A DNA stretch of 5,640 nucleotides from Thermoleophilia bacterium. GTDB lineage: Bacteria > Actinomycetota > Thermoleophilia > RBG-16-64-13. The stretch lies in contig JAFGIH010000337.1 in assembly GCA_016929985.1 (NCBI GenBank), forward strand, positions 1 through 5,640, read 5' to 3'. The position numbers and the translations under genes were made by a program. Position 1 is the stretch's first letter; each line of letters opens with the position of its first letter. Of this stretch, positions 1 through 5,640 are shown piece after piece. Below the pieces are notes generated by a model. It saw nothing but the letters and a program-made list of their open reading frames with translations. It ran no database searches and was not told where the DNA came from.

Positions 1-297
1 ATGTTCCAGACGCTCATCGACCCCGCCAAGCTCGGGCGGGTGATGTCGCTCTACACGACATCGGCGTTGCTGGCGGCGGTACCGGGCCTGCTGTTGGCGG
101 GGCCGCTGGCCGAGAAGACGGGGGTAGCGCCCTGGTTCGTGATCTCCGGCGCGGCGGTGTTGCTGACCGGTGTGCTGCCGTGGATCATGCCCGCGGTGCG
201 GCGGCTCGACGGGGCCATGACCGGGATGGGACCGAACGGGGTCGATGAAGGCTTCGGTGCACCCGACGCGGGCGTCGGGGAGACTCCCTCCGCTTAG
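1..297 (+). CDS. MFS transporter, C-terminal fragment (5' end outside window)
   Basis: This is the last 98 residues of what looks like a major facilitator superfamily exporter. The fragment opens with an amphipathic loop (FQTLIDPAKLGRVMSLY, residues 2-18) of the kind found between late helices in MFS_3-type drug or siderophore exporters. Two hydrophobic segments follow, at about residues 17-38 (ending LLLAGPLAEKTG) and 43-64 (PWFVISGAAVLLTGVLPWIMP). A hydrophilic tail of about 30 residues, rich in Gly, Asp and Pro, closes the protein. The ATG at position 1 is probably an internal methionine, because a whole transporter would be about 400 residues with 12 helices. The substrate cannot be told from this part. 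The reading frame ends at TAG 295-297 and converges on the next gene, with the stop codons overlapping. Confidence 0.85.
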   Translation: MFQTLIDPAKLGRVMSLYTTSALLAAVPGLLLAGPLAEKTGVAPWFVISGAAVLLTGVLPWIMPAVRRLDGAMTGMGPNGVDEGFGAPDAGVGETPSA

Positions 298-542
298 CCC
301 GCGGAGGCGGCGGGAACGCGGCGCTTGAGGAACAGCAGCATGGCCTCGTTGTCGGCGAACGCCTGGACATGGAACGCCTCCCATCCGGCCTCGCCCTGCT
401 CGTTCAGAGTGGCTTGGAAGCCGAGGTCATCGGGCCCGTACTTCTGGAAAGCCACCGGGCCCAAGCTGACCCGGATCACTTGATATTCCCAGCGAGTGGT
501 GTCGTCGTCCCGGGTTGCGCTTTGCTTGCCGCTGTCGCTCAT
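294..542 (-). CDS. Small DUF4177-like protein
   Basis: This 82-residue soluble protein has no signal peptide or membrane segment. Its pattern matches the small DUF4177-type family: an aromatic first strand (WEYQVI, residues 18-23), a middle LNEQGEAGWE motif (residues 46-55), and a closing hydrophobic strand with basic end (LLFLKRR, residues 69-75). The first 16 residues are polar and probably disordered. The function of such proteins is unknown. The ATG at 540-542 is well supported by a strong AGGAGG ribosome binding site 4 nt upstream. The TAA stop (294-296) overlaps the TAG stop of the convergent MFS gene, leaving no room for a terminator between them. The family call is from motif memory only. 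Confidence 0.72.
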   Translation of the reverse strand: MSDSGKQSATRDDDTTRWEYQVIRVSLGPVAFQKYGPDDLGFQATLNEQGEAGWEAFHVQAFADNEAMLLFLKRRVPAASAG

Positions 543-546
543 GTCG

Positions 547-552
547 CCTCCT
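547..552 (-). promoter_or_regulatory. Ribosome binding site of the DUF4177-like gene
   Basis: AGGAGG read on the minus strand, 4 nt before the ATG at 542. It is the best Shine-Dalgarno match in the window and fixes the start of the small gene. It contrasts with the PadR gene, which lacks one. Confidence 0.75.
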
Positions 553-575
553 CGTTAGTCGGTCACATTTCGCTC

Positions 576-597
576 TCGGCAGCCGGCGGGCAGCCGA
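576..597. other. Imperfect hairpin in the 543-729 intergenic gap
   Basis: TCGGC at 576-580 pairs with GCCGA at 593-597, then an A/A mismatch, then GCC (582-584) pairs with GGC (589-591), leaving a GGCG loop. This gives eight base pairs with one mismatch. Neither strand has a T-run after it, so it is not a textbook intrinsic terminator. It lies 34 nt upstream of the start of the small DUF4177-like gene and could form in that gene's leader. GC-rich DNA produces such structures by chance. Confidence 0.3.
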
Positions 598-694
598 CCG
601 GAGAGCCAGGTTGTCGGCCGGGCAGGCCCCGCCGGGTGGGCGCTGTCTCGTCTGAGCTGTACCTGCGATGGCATGGCAAACGTGCGCTGGCAGA

Positions 695-711
695 GGCTGT
701 CTCAGACAACC
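695..711 (-). terminator. Possible hairpin after the HD-GYP gene
   Basis: On the minus strand, 18 nt past the HD-GYP stop codon, GGTTGTC and GACAGCC can form a seven-pair stem with one G-U pair and a TGA loop. The position fits a transcript end or a 3' stabilising hairpin. No T-tract follows, so if termination occurs here it would be inefficient or need another factor. Confidence 0.3.
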
Positions 712-729
712 GTCCTACCTCACCGCAGG

Positions 730-2121
730 TCAAACGGCGCGGTCAAAAACTGCAGCATCGACAGCGGGTACTTGCCCCATGTTGTTCGGGTTGAGCACTC
801 GGACGATGTCAAGAGGTTGCCGACCTTCCACGCGCATATCGAGATCAAGGACCCGGCCAGGCCTAGTCCCTTTGACGATTCTGACTTTCGGTTTCTCCAA
901 CGGCCTGCCCACGGCGGGAGGCTCGCACACCACGCCGGTTTCGCCGTTAGTGAGCTCCACCATCGTACCCGGTGGATACAGCCCCATGATATCGACGAAG
1001 AGTTTGATCAGTACTGGGTCGCAGACGGTGCCGGCCCGGTCGATCAGATAGTGAAGGGCCTCGTATGGCGTCAGGTTCTTGCGATACACCCGGGCGGTGG
1101 TCATGGCGTCGTAGCGATCGGCGATGGTCACTATATTGCCGAAGAGCGTGACGGTGTCCTTGAGTTCTGTCTTTGGATAGCCGGTCATGTCGTAGTCGAG
1201 GTGGTGCTCGAAAGCGACTACCACTGCCCTCATGATCGACGGCGAGGGGCGGGAGACCCCGAGGAGGGTGCGGGCGGCATACACTGGGTGCAACCGCATG
1301 TCTTCCCATTCATCCGAGTCGAGCGGCCCTTCCTTGTGAAGAACACTTGGCGCCACGTCGACCTTGCCTATGTCGTGAACGAAACCTGCCAAGCAGAGCT
1401 CGCTCAGTCGTCCCTTGCTCAGTCCCAGATGCTGGCCGAGCAGGACCGACAAAATGGCCACGTTGGTCGAATGCGATAGAAGGTACTCGTCGAACTTCTT
1501 TATTGTCGTCAGCGTCAGCATCGACTGTTCGTCGGCCATGACCTCGTCGATGACAGCCTGGGTGACACGGCGCAGCCGACGGACGTCGATCTGGTCGCCG
1601 GATTCGACAGCGTCCTGTATCTCTCTGCCCGCCTGCAGGGCGGCGGCGTAGACGGTCGGTGCGCTCGACACAGGAGCCGGCGCTCCGATCTCCACCTGCA
1701 CGTTGTGCACTCCGAGCGCCAGCAGCTTGTCGGCAAGATCCGTGGGCCCTCCCGGACCTACCTGGCTAACTGCCAAGACGAACTTGATGAGCTCGTCTGC
1801 GGTCAATCCCGCGGTGAAGGTCACCACGGCAAGGCCCCAGGTCTCGAAAAGGTGTATGAGATAGGAGAAGCGTCCGTAGCTGGACACCGTGGTGCGGATC
1901 CTGGCCCTGTCGATGAAGACGCAGTGACTGTGCACCCCCACCGACACCGAGTCCGAAGCGCTTAGCCGTTCGGCCAGATGTGAGTGAAGAGAAGCGCAGG
2001 CCTGCTGCAGAACGGCGTTGTCGGCCCCGTAGTAGGCGCCGGTCCTGAACGCGACCGCCATGGCCAGGGCCAGGGCCTGGTCACGGCTGGGGGGCACAGG
2101 GGCGTCGCCACGTTCGTTCAT
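730..2121 (-). CDS. HD-GYP domain phosphohydrolase with N-terminal accessory module
   Basis: This 463-residue cytoplasmic protein has no membrane segment. Residues about 20-145 form an accessory alpha/beta module (key stretch VVTFTAGLTADELIKFV, 99-115). Residues about 205-380 are an HD-GYP domain of the c-di-GMP phosphodiesterase type: H217 in SHSTNVAILS, the metal-binding pair H249-D250 in HDIGK, H278 in RLHP, H306-H307 in EHH, and D335 in IADRYDAMT. The GYP motif reads DYDMTGYP (309-316), so the Gly of the usual DG-x-GYP is Met and the usual HHE is HHL. This variant class is familiar among HD-GYP-like proteins, and the metal ligands are kept, so hydrolysis is plausible but the substrate is uncertain. 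Residues about 382-445 form a small beta-rich C-terminal region (YPPGTMVELTNGETGVV). The ATG overlaps the stop of the HEAT-repeat gene (ATGA), and an AGGGGAG ribosome site lies 6 nt upstream. Confidence 0.9.
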   Translation of the reverse strand: MNERGDAPVPPSRDQALALAMAVAFRTGAYYGADNAVLQQACASLHSHLAERLSASDSVSVGVHSHCVFIDRARIRTTVSSYGRFSYLIHLFETWGLAVVTFTAGLTADELIKFVLAVSQVGPGGPTDLADKLLALGVHNVQVEIGAPAPVSSAPTVYAAALQAGREIQDAVESGDQIDVRRLRRVTQAVIDEVMADEQSMLTLTTIKKFDEYLLSHSTNVAILSVLLGQHLGLSKGRLSELCLAGFVHDIGKVDVAPSVLHKEGPLDSDEWEDMRLHPVYAARTLLGVSRPSPSIMRAVVVAFEHHLDYDMTGYPKTELKDTVTLFGNIVTIADRYDAMTTARVYRKNLTPYEALHYLIDRAGTVCDPVLIKLFVDIMGLYPPGTMVELTNGETGVVCEPPAVGRPLEKPKVRIVKGTRPGRVLDLDMRVEGRQPLDIVRVLNPNNMGQVPAVDAAVFDRAV

Positions 2122-3851
2122 CGAGGGCTCCCCTGTTGACGAGCAAGAGCCTCCTGCAATGCGCGTTCTGCCTCGCGCTCCAGCTGTGCCCCGCCGGACT
2201 TCACGGCTTCGCGAAGCGCCGACAGTGCGAGAGGACCGGGGATGGTAGCCAAGGCTCTCAGCGCAGCGACACGCACGGGTCGAGGGTGGGAGTCGAACAG
2301 CTTCGACCTCCAGAGTCTGTCGAGGAGCGGCACGGCCCGCTCACCACCGAGGGCGGCGTAGGTGTTCAGGAAGGCGCCGATCTCATCCGGGGAGCGGGCT
2401 TCGAAACCACGACTGTTGATCTCGGCGAGCACCGCGGCCTCATGGGCCGGCCCCCCTATCCGGCCCAGCCCTGACACGGCTAGAACGCGCACTGAGGCAT
2501 CCTCATCCGACAGGGACCGGGCCAGGAAGCGGGCCGCTCTTGGTCCCCCCAAGGTCGACAGCGTCCGCATCACCTCGCGTCGCACCTGGGCCTCCGGGTG
2601 CCGGGTCAATCGATCTAGGTCCTCCATGACCGTCTCGTCACGCGACACGGTCGCCAGTTCGACCGCGTTCCTGACCACGAACCAGCGGTGGTCCCGCATG
2701 AGTGGGCCTAGGAGTGTTGCGGGTACTCCGTCTCCGGATCTGAGGAGCGCGAGGAGTCCTCTTCTAATCGCGCGGTCAGAAGTGTCGGTCAGAAGCTCGA
2801 GTAGCGCGGGCAGCACCCACTGGCGCACCTGGGCGAGGACGTGCTGGATTTGGGCCGTATCTGTAGCCGAGACCTGCCCCGTCTTCAGGAAGAGCTGGTT
2901 CAGGCTCTCCGCCGTGACGCTGTTGGTCAGGACCGAGCCCACGAATCCTGGCGTGCAGCGGCCCTGGACCTCGGATTGCTTCAGCCTCTCGATTAAGAAA
3001 TCGATTTGGTGCAGGTCCCCGGTCTTCGCATACGTACCGATCACCGTCACCAGCGCACGGTGGAGCCCGTCTCCCTCCTCGATGGGCCATGGGTAGTTTC
3101 CCAGGAGTTCGAACAGAACCACCGCGAATTCTTCGAGGGTGGTTGTGGGAAGACCGGCCGCCATATCGCCCCGCGCGGCTTCATCCGCGCTGATCTCCAG
3201 GGTATCGAGATCGGTGGCCTTCAGATCCACTACCTCGAGGTTCACCTGCGCTTGCTCGGCTTGCGGCTCTGTGACCGATCTCGCCTCCTCCAGCCTGGTG
3301 AGGACCACACCCCTTAGGTCGTCGATGGCCCCTTCGGTCAGCACCTCGCCCTCGAGGAACGGGTCGACGAGTGTGTAGTCGATATGGGCGAAATCGTCCT
3401 CCCACAGCGCGGTGGCGAGATCGTAGTCGGCGCTCTCGAGGTCGTCGGCGTGCGCCAGGCGGGAAACGAACGTCTCCAGCTCTTTTGGTTCGAGGCCGGG
3501 GCGGAACGAGACAGAGCGTATGCCGTCGCGGAACAAGAGAAAAGCCAGGTTGTCGCGGCTCGCATTGTACGCGTATACGGGCTGTCCGTCCCAGACGAGT
3601 TCTTGCTCCTCCACCTCCACGACGAGAGGGCCGTTTGCATTCAGTTGTGTCACGAGGCGATCTGTCAGACCATCGAGTACCTGACGCGACGTGGGGTGGC
3701 CCGAGGGGTAGAGGCGGAGGTCGCGGTACGCGCGGTGGAGGTGGAGGCATATGGCACCCACCGTCTGTTGTTGCGCGGACTGCTGGCCTTCAGTCGGCAT
3801 GCCTGTCAATTCGGGGTACTTGAGACGATTCCTGTTCTCGGACCCCGACAT
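2118..3851 (-). CDS. HEAT-repeat protein with N-terminal module related to the HD-GYP partner
   Basis: This 577-residue soluble protein has three parts. Residues about 30-170 form an N-terminal module with the motifs LRLYPSGHP (45-53), LAFLLFRDGIRSVSFRPGLEPKELE (102-126) and LWEDDFAHIDY (149-159). Residues 170-235 are an acidic, probably flexible linker. Residues about 236-575 are helical, with recognisable HEAT-type repeats from about 345 on, for example HPEAQVRREVMRTLSTLGG (418-436) and DEDASVRVLAVSGLGRIGG (449-467). HEAT arrays are protein-binding scaffolds, and no catalytic motif is visible. The start is uncertain. I chose ATG 3851 (AAGGGA lies close upstream). ATG 3800 would give 560 residues and still keep every domain. 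ATG 3890 and TTG 3908 only add a non-conserved, Arg-rich stretch. The stop overlaps the HD-GYP start, making a tight two-gene unit. The exact role is unknown. Confidence 0.85.
   Translation of the reverse strand: MSGSENRNRLKYPELTGMPTEGQQSAQQQTVGAICLHLHRAYRDLRLYPSGHPTSRQVLDGLTDRLVTQLNANGPLVVEVEEQELVWDGQPVYAYNASRDNLAFLLFRDGIRSVSFRPGLEPKELETFVSRLAHADDLESADYDLATALWEDDFAHIDYTLVDPFLEGEVLTEGAIDDLRGVVLTRLEEARSVTEPQAEQAQVNLEVVDLKATDLDTLEISADEAARGDMAAGLPTTTLEEFAVVLFELLGNYPWPIEEGDGLHRALVTVIGTYAKTGDLHQIDFLIERLKQSEVQGRCTPGFVGSVLTNSVTAESLNQLFLKTGQVSATDTAQIQHVLAQVRQWVLPALLELLTDTSDRAIRRGLLALLRSGDGVPATLLGPLMRDHRWFVVRNAVELATVSRDETVMEDLDRLTRHPEAQVRREVMRTLSTLGGPRAARFLARSLSDEDASVRVLAVSGLGRIGGPAHEAAVLAEINSRGFEARSPDEIGAFLNTYAALGGERAVPLLDRLWRSKLFDSHPRPVRVAALRALATIPGPLALSALREAVKSGGAQLEREAERALQEALARQQGSPR
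2128..2134 (-). promoter_or_regulatory. Ribosome binding site of the HD-GYP gene
   Basis: AGGGGAG on the minus strand, 6 nt before the ATG at 2121 and lying inside the final codons of the HEAT-repeat gene. With the ATGA overlap it suggests the HD-GYP protein is made by translational coupling, possibly reinforced by fresh initiation. Confidence 0.6.
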
Positions 3852-3883
3852 GTCCCTTGGGGGCAGCGAAACCCATATGCAGC

Positions 3884-3915
3884 GTCGCATGCTGTGCCGG
3901 CTCCACAAGTGCGAC
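3884..3915 (-). other. Gap between membrane-protein gene and HEAT gene, with inverted repeat
   Basis: The 80 nt between the membrane-protein stop (3932) and the chosen HEAT start (3851) contain GTCGCA and TGCGAC as a perfect 6-bp inverted repeat with a 20-nt spacer. An overlapping GCTGT/ACAGC pair (3891-3895 with 3914-3918) could form instead. I found no convincing -35/-10 pair in the gap. The repeat might be part of a leader or a regulator site, or might be chance. Confidence 0.22.
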
Positions 3916-3931
3916 AGCGTGACTTACGGCG

Positions 3932-4879
3932 TCATCCTCGGTGACCGGATGGCACGGGGTCTTGGACACGATTCCGCAACAAGCACATCACGATGAAGCA
4001 GGCCACGGCGATACCGGGCAAATAGTAAGCGAACGGCACGTACTCGCCGGGCACCGGAGGCGCGGGGACGACCATGGCGAGCAGCCAGAGTATCGGGACG
4101 CAGCTTGCCGCCACCAGCAGGGCCGCGGCCGTCTTGGTGGTCGTGTTTCCTCGCATGGCTCCGTAGACAGCGGTGACAACCACAAGCACCAGCGGTGTGT
4201 ACATGAAGACTGCGCCAAGCAGGCTGCCGTGCATACCTTGCCAGCGCGAGCGCACGAGTATTGCCAAGAGAACCGATACCGCAACGGGCGCGCAGATAAT
4301 CCATGTGAAGCTGCGCCTTGAGGCGATCGTCGAACGGCCAACCGTTACTGCGCAGAGGAGCAGAAGCAGGGCGACCGGCAGCCACATCGCCAGGATATTG
4401 ACTTCTCCGACGATGACATCTCCCGTCCACCGTGCGTAATGGGTGTTCAGTTCGCGAAATGCGTCGAAGACTAGAAGCACAAGCACAAGAGACGAGCCAG
4501 CGGCTGCGTATAGGCGGCGCCGGGATGCTGCTCCAAAGACCGCAACCGCGGCGCCGAGAAGAGCGAGGAACGACCACCACCCGATCCACTCCAGCCGGCT
4601 GGGGAACGCGAAGGCGACGAGGAAGCAGAGCATGGCCACCGAGAGAGGCAACACCAGCCGCTCCAGCGCGGTGCGCCACGGCGCTCCGGTGATGTCGAGC
4701 CGCAGCAGTTTGCCACGCTCTCTCACTCCCCCGCACAGCAGGCCACCGGCTTCCCGGAGGAACGCGACGCGGCTCTTCTCAGAGAGGTCACGGGCCAGGT
4801 CGAGAATCGCCCGGCCGTCTCGTTCTCGGCTCACCGGCGGGTAGGCACGGAGACACAGACGCAGAACGGAATCCCTCAT
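3932..4879 (-). CDS. Polytopic membrane protein paired with PadR regulator
   Basis: This 315-residue protein begins with a soluble segment, MRDSVLRLCLRAYPPVSRERDGRAILDLARDL (1-32), that resembles the N-terminal prefix of permeases often encoded next to PadR regulators. About eight hydrophobic segments follow, near residues 72-92, 98-117, 123-139, 160-180, 190-209, 218-240, 249-271 and 283-301, and then a short polar tail. It is shorter than FtsX/MacB-type permeases, and no large extracytoplasmic domain or ATPase gene is seen nearby, so a transport function is not established. The start at ATG 4879 is preferred over upstream in-frame codons. It overlaps the PadR stop as ATGA, has AGGGGG 7 nt upstream, and the 46 residues before it read as PadR-overlapping, Arg/Gly-rich noise. 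Expression is probably coupled to PadR. Confidence 0.8.
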   Translation of the reverse strand: MRDSVLRLCLRAYPPVSRERDGRAILDLARDLSEKSRVAFLREAGGLLCGGVRERGKLLRLDITGAPWRTALERLVLPLSVAMLCFLVAFAFPSRLEWIGWWSFLALLGAAVAVFGAASRRRLYAAAGSSLVLVLLVFDAFRELNTHYARWTGDVIVGEVNILAMWLPVALLLLLCAVTVGRSTIASRRSFTWIICAPVAVSVLLAILVRSRWQGMHGSLLGAVFMYTPLVLVVVTAVYGAMRGNTTTKTAAALLVAASCVPILWLLAMVVPAPPVPGEYVPFAYYLPGIAVACFIVMCLLRNRVQDPVPSGHRG

Positions 4880-5220
4880 GATGCCGCCCCCTGGACCTTC
4901 GCCGGTGGGGCCGAGGAGAGACGCTTCTGCACGATGTGGGCGGAAGCGGCAAGCCGCGCGGCCTCCTCTCGTAGCAGACGATGCCCCGGCGCGGTCAAGC
5001 GATAGTACCGTCTGCAACGACCGTTAACGATCTCCTCCCGGTCCTGCTCGACAAGCCCTTCGGTCTGAAGGCGATCAAGAGCTCCGTAGAGCGTGCCCGC
5101 CGTGAGCCGAATGCGTCCCTGAGAGAGATCCGCAGCCTCCTGGATGATGCTCCAACCATGGCGTGGTTCGTCTATCAGCGAGGCGAGAATGTAGTAGGTC
5201 GGCTCACGAAGCTGTCTCAT
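4876..5220 (-). CDS. PadR-family transcriptional regulator
   Basis: This 114-residue winged-helix regulator is the usual length for the short PadR subfamily. It shows the family pattern clearly: YYILASLIDEPRHGWSIIQ (10-27) for the first helices, then the recognition-helix region TAGTLYGALDRLQTEGLVE (40-58), then the wing strand RRYYRLTAPGHRLLREE (70-87). A short C-terminal helix probably serves dimerisation. PadR proteins typically repress their own operon and are relieved by small molecules, often for membrane transport or envelope stress genes. The membrane-protein gene directly downstream overlaps it by 4 bp, so it is the likely target. The start is ATG 5220; the TTG at 5226 is less likely because it sits in the promoter region. 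No ribosome binding site precedes the ATG, which fits a near-leaderless message. Confidence 0.93.
   Translation of the reverse strand: MRQLREPTYYILASLIDEPRHGWSIIQEAADLSQGRIRLTAGTLYGALDRLQTEGLVEQDREEIVNGRCRRYYRLTAPGHRLLREEAARLAASAHIVQKRLSSAPPAKVQGAAS
4887..4892 (-). promoter_or_regulatory. Ribosome binding site of the membrane-protein gene
   Basis: AGGGGG on the minus strand, 7 nt before the ATG at 4879 and within the PadR coding end. It decides the start in favour of the ATG overlapping the PadR stop rather than the longer reading frame. Confidence 0.6.
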
Positions 5221-5224
5221 AAAC

Positions 5225-5249
5225 AATATATAACACTTAACGATATATT
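5225..5249. promoter_or_regulatory. Inverted repeat, likely PadR operator
   Basis: AATATAT (5225-5231) and ATATATT (5243-5249) are perfect 7-bp inverted arms around an 11-bp spacer. They cover the -10 box and most of the promoter spacer. PadR dimers bind AT-rich dyads of about this size in front of their own genes, so autorepression is the natural reading. The assignment is inference from position and symmetry. Confidence 0.5.
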
Positions 5250-5256
5250 AGGTCAA
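5228..5256 (-). promoter_or_regulatory. Promoter of the padR/membrane-protein unit
   Basis: On the minus strand TTGACC (5251-5256) and TTATAT (5228-5233) are separated by exactly 17 bp, a good match to the sigma-70 type consensus. With initiation about 7 nt past the -10 box, transcription would begin around 5221, at or one base before the ATG at 5220. This explains the missing ribosome site. The -35 box overlaps the TGA stop codon of the upstream gene (5253-5255). Confidence 0.6.
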
Positions 5257-5640
5257 GTGGTTAACTCCAGGACTTTCTCGACCGCGAAGCGGATTCGTTT
5301 GTTGACGCACGTTTCTTCTCCGCCGCTCGAGAAGAACTCGTTGCGTACGTGCTCGTCTCGGAGGGAAGGGTATCCGGTCAACTCCGAGCATAGATAGGAA
5401 CCTTGGTCGAGCAGCCAGTCATCATGGAACCTCTGGGCTGCGGCTTCCACGGGTTCCGCGACGCACCCCGGAGGCTCTTTCCGGCCGGCGTAGAGGGAGA
5501 GAGCTATTATGCCCGCGCAGAATGCTCCACAAGGTCCTCCACTACCGCCGACCCCACCCCCGAATCCGGCGGCGCTGTACCGCGACTGAGGCCACGGCAG
5601 AGGCAGGTTGACACGCAGGAGCTCCATCGTGATGTCCGCA
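5253..5640 (-). CDS. C_GCAxxG_C_C family putative redox protein, C-terminal part (5' end outside window)
   Basis: The frame stays open to the window edge. Counting from the first in-window ATG (5627), it shows the family's signature: GFGGGVGGSGGPCGAFCAGIIALSLYAGR (21-49), with Cys33 and Cys37 in the CGAxxxG-like turn, Cys80 in YLCSELTGY and Cys107 in the final TCVNKRIRFAVEKV helix. Cys55 is additional. Family members are about 140-160 residues and normally have another Cys helix before the glycine-rich stretch, so 20-40 residues probably lie outside. The ATG at 5627 has no ribosome site and is likely internal. These small cysteine-rich proteins are thought to be redox-active or metal-binding and are common in anaerobes, and their role is unproven. 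The gene ends 32 bp before PadR, and its stop codon lies within the PadR promoter. Confidence 0.8.
   Translation of the reverse strand, partial: ADITMELLRVNLPLPWPQSRYSAAGFGGGVGGSGGPCGAFCAGIIALSLYAGRKEPPGCVAEPVEAAAQRFHDDWLLDQGSYLCSELTGYPSLRDEHVRNEFFSSGGEETCVNKRIRFAVEKVLELTT

Noticed and set aside
576..597. Hairpin as an intrinsic terminator
   Set aside because: No T-run follows on either strand, so it is listed only as a weak structural feature.
673..1479. Long plus-strand open frame of 268 codons opposite the HD-GYP gene
   Set aside because: It mirrors a gene with clear HD-GYP motifs on the minus strand, has no recognisable domain or ribosome site, and is typical of antisense frames in GC-rich DNA.
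3804..3809. TTGACA hexamer on the minus strand as a -35 box for the HEAT gene
   Set aside because: It lies next to the alternative ATG at 3800, and no -10-like sequence occurs at the proper distance (17 bp on it reads CCAGCA).
3384..3944. Plus-strand open frame of 186 codons opposite the HEAT-protein N-terminus
   Set aside because: The minus-strand frame has coherent motifs and a coupled neighbour, while this one shows no family pattern.
4880..5017. N-terminal extension of the membrane protein by 46 residues
   Set aside because: It would overlap the PadR coding region heavily, reads as Arg/Gly-rich low-quality sequence, and the ATG at 4879 has both a ribosome site and the ATGA overlap.
1..5640. 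CRISPR arrays, tRNA or rRNA genes, insertion sequences, attachment sites
   Set aside because: I saw no regularly spaced repeats, cloverleaf-like segments, transposase frames or terminal inverted repeats. A covariance-model scan was not possible.

Overview
The window is GC-rich, densely packed bacterial DNA. It has short intergenic gaps, several 4-bp ATGA stop/start overlaps and no sign of mobile DNA. The only AT-rich island is a promoter near position 5240. An HD-GYP phosphohydrolase, a C_GCAxxG_C_C redox-type protein and an apparently near-leaderless promoter would fit a free-living, possibly anaerobic, high-GC bacterium. A deep-branching actinomycete or a deltaproteobacterium-like lineage is possible. 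This placement is a guess from protein style, and no rRNA or other marker gene is present.

Layout: (1) Positions 1-297, plus strand, hold the C-terminal end of an MFS transporter. (2) Positions 294-542, minus strand, hold a small DUF4177-like protein. Its stop codon interlocks with the MFS stop codon, so the two genes converge with a 4-bp overlap. (3) Positions 543-729 are non-coding with two possible hairpins. (4) Positions 730-3851, minus strand, hold a coupled pair: a HEAT-repeat protein followed by an HD-GYP phosphohydrolase, joined by an ATGA overlap. The two proteins seem to carry the same kind of N-terminal module, which is the most interesting feature here. (5) Positions 3932-5220, minus strand, hold a second coupled pair: a PadR-family repressor followed by a polytopic membrane protein, also joined by an ATGA overlap. 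A strong-looking promoter with an embedded inverted repeat lies directly before PadR. (6) Positions 5253-5640, minus strand, hold the C-terminal part of a C_GCAxxG_C_C family protein that runs off the window.

Every gene except the MFS fragment is on the minus strand, so transcription runs from high to low coordinates. The PadR/membrane-protein pair looks like a self-regulated two-gene unit. The HEAT/HD-GYP pair lies 80 bp beyond it and could be read from the same transcript or from its own promoter, which I could not identify. Together the pair suggests a signalling module: a scaffold made of a shared sensory/dimerisation-like domain plus HEAT repeats, and a partner with a cyclic-dinucleotide phosphodiesterase-type domain. 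That functional link is inference from fusion-like architecture and coupling, not something the sequence proves.
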